Part shown: positions 11,882 through 12,946 of the stretch, piece by piece
Numbering within the stretch: the first letter of the stretch is position 1
Layout of the letters: every line of letters begins with the position of its first letter
Made by a program: the position numbers and the translations under genes
Source of the DNA: CAIKZY01 sp044345075
GTDB lineage: Bacteria; Actinomycetota; Actinomycetes; S36-B12
DNA length: 12,946 bases
Direction: 5' to 3'
NCBI GenBank assembly: GCA_044345075.1
Contig: JBIJBU010000044.1
Span: forward strand, 1-12,946
Notes under the pieces: model-generated
The model's input: only the letters and a program-made list of their open reading frames with translations
What the model was told of the DNA's origin: nothing
The model's database searches: none

Positions 11882-12946
11882 GCTTCTGGCCTTCCACGAT
11901 GAGGTCATTGACCTGGTTGTGGAAGAACGGAATCTTGCCCTCACGGTCGTTGTAGACGTTCTCCTTGTAGTACATCGAGCGTGAGGTCTCGGCGATATCG
12001 CTCCAGGTCCAGACATCCTCGCCCACGACGATCTTCAGATGCTCCCAGTGTCGCTCAGTGCGCTCGAGGTATGCAGCATCGTCGGACTTGTACCAAAGTT
12101 CCCAGGTCTCGAACCGAGTCTTGTTGTGCGAGATCGGAATCGGACGGAACAACTGCAGGTGCTCTGGATTGTTGTTGAACACGCTCGACGGGAAGATCGT
12201 GTAGTGGCAGATGGCCACTGACTGGTGATCGGGGTTCTCCTGCAGCTTCGGCAGTGCACCCTTGAGCGGAACGATCATCATCGCGTGGTGATCGAACTCG
12301 AAGATGCGCATCTCGCGGCCGTCCTTGACGTCCTGCGGCGGGATGTGATGCAACGCCGGTGCGTGGTAGAACTCGTTGAAGGCATCGATGATGACCTTCC
12401 AGTTCACGTCGACGTCCCAGGTGACAACTTCCTTCAGGTACATGTTCTCCATCTGGTACGCGCCCAGATCGGTGAGGATGTCCTCGCCCAGCCACTCCAG
12501 CAGCGGCGGTGCGACACCCGGGCCATCGAGAACGGCCCATACCCAGCCACCCCACTCGTCGACCTCGACGGTCGGTGACCTCAGGCCCTCGAGCTTGTCC
12601 TGATCGAAGTCCTCCTTGTCGGGAACGCCGATGACCTTGCCGTCGAAGTCGTAGACCCAGTCGTGGAAGGGGCAGGTGAAGCGACGAGCGCCGCAGCCAT
12701 CGTTCCGCACGATCCGTGACCCACGGTGCTGACAGATGTTGTGGAAGCCGGCAACGGTGCCGTCCTTTCGGCGGGTGAAGACGACCGACTCACCCTGGCC
12801 CTGCCACACGTAGTGATCTCCGGTGTTGGGGATCTGCTCCGAGCGGAACATGATCTGCCAGTTCGGGTTGAGCACGTACTTGCGCTCGAGATCGAAGCGC
12901 TCGGGGTCGGTGTACCAGGCGGCCGGCACGACACCGGGCTTGAAAG
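11862..12946 (-). CDS. Rieske-type aromatic ring-hydroxylating oxygenase, alpha subunit (5' end missing)
   Basis: The frame is open to the window edge, so the N-terminus is missing; an in-frame GTG at 12929 is probably internal (the codons before it read KPGVV). Numbered from that GTG, the Rieske [2Fe-2S] ligands are Cys66/His68 ('CQH') and Cys86/His89 ('CPFH'). The C-terminal catalytic domain has the iron histidines His189 and His194 in 'DAFNEFYHAPALHH' after 'NWKVI', with a likely Asp305 ligand. Glu186 stands where naphthalene dioxygenase has the bridging Asp; Glu occurs here in other subfamilies. With NAD(P)H-derived electrons such enzymes hydroxylate or dihydroxylate aromatic rings, steroids or quaternary amines. 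No reductase or ferredoxin gene is in the window. It heads, or lies early in, the operon with the isomerase-like, NTF2-like and SDR genes. The substrate is unknown. Confidence 0.92.
   Translation of the reverse strand, partial: FKPGVVPAAWYTDPERFDLERKYVLNPNWQIMFRSEQIPNTGDHYVWQGQGESVVFTRRKDGTVAGFHNICQHRGSRIVRNDGCGARRFTCPFHDWVYDFDGKVIGVPDKEDFDQDKLEGLRSPTVEVDEWGGWVWAVLDGPGVAPPLLEWLGEDILTDLGAYQMENMYLKEVVTWDVDVNWKVIIDAFNEFYHAPALHHIPPQDVKDGREMRIFEFDHHAMMIVPLKGALPKLQENPDHQSVAICHYTIFPSSVFNNNPEHLQLFRPIPISHNKTRFETWELWYKSDDAAYLERTERHWEHLKIVVGEDVWTWSDIAETSRSMYYKENVYNDREGKIPFFHNQVNDLIVEGQKRDAAGK

Noticed and set aside
10949..11902. Long plus-strand open frame (317 codons) opposite the isomerase-like and NTF2-like genes
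   Set aside because: It crosses the boundary of two well-supported genes and has no motif or ribosome binding site. It is a shadow of their codon bias.
11882..12016. Longer start for the isomerase-like gene at 12016
   Set aside because: It would overlap the Rieske gene by more than 150 bases, and the extra residues are Ser/Thr/Arg-rich shadow sequence. The GTG at 11881 has a ribosome binding site.
1..12946. CRISPR arrays, tRNA/rRNA genes, insertion sequences, phage genes
   Set aside because: I looked for repeated units, tRNA-like cloverleafs, terminal inverted repeats and transposase or integrase motifs and saw none.

Overview
The window is G+C-rich, densely coding DNA with short intergenic gaps and many 1-4 nt stop/start overlaps. 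It most resembles a high-GC actinobacterium. The DUF4436-type membrane protein, the DUF7064/7065 (CrtC-like) protein, the kinase/DUF6285 pair and the TAnnnT-type leaderless promoters all point that way, but I cannot name a genus. No rRNA, tRNA, insertion sequence, CRISPR or phage gene is visible. No gene-free stretch reaches 300 bases.

Layout. (1) 1-140: the 3' end of an unidentified plus-strand gene, tail to tail with (2) a DUF4436-type membrane protein (137-1075, minus). (3) A thiolase (1151-2335, minus) is divergent from (4) an SDR oxidoreductase plus NTF2-like protein operon (2425-3668, plus). (5) A minus-strand operon, epimerase -> APH-type kinase -> TetR repressor (6485 down to 3632), overlaps the end of the previous operon by 37 nt. 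(6) Divergent from it, a plus-strand operon (6563-9695) encodes a CrtC/AttH-like protein, a SnoaL-like protein, a second APH-type kinase and a DUF6285-like small protein. A perfect 21-bp palindrome lies exactly midway between the two start codons. (7) A 38-bp perfect palindrome separates that operon from (8) a minus-strand operon: Rieske oxygenase alpha subunit (5' end outside the window) -> TIM-barrel isomerase-like protein -> NTF2-like protein -> SDR dehydrogenase.

How it may fit together (inference). The gene types suit catabolism of a hydrophobic carbon compound: oxygenation (Rieske), alcohol or dihydrodiol oxidation (SDRs), dehydration or isomerisation (NTF2-like and CrtC-like proteins), hydroxyacyl phosphorylation (kinase with DUF6285 partner, as in LvaA/LvaB of levulinate catabolism) and thiolytic cleavage. 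The TetR protein encoded in operon 5 is the obvious candidate to bind the 21-bp palindrome and control operons 5 and 6 together. The substrate cannot be read from the sequence. The most notable part is the divergent, mirror-symmetric operator/promoter with the two kinase operons it would control.
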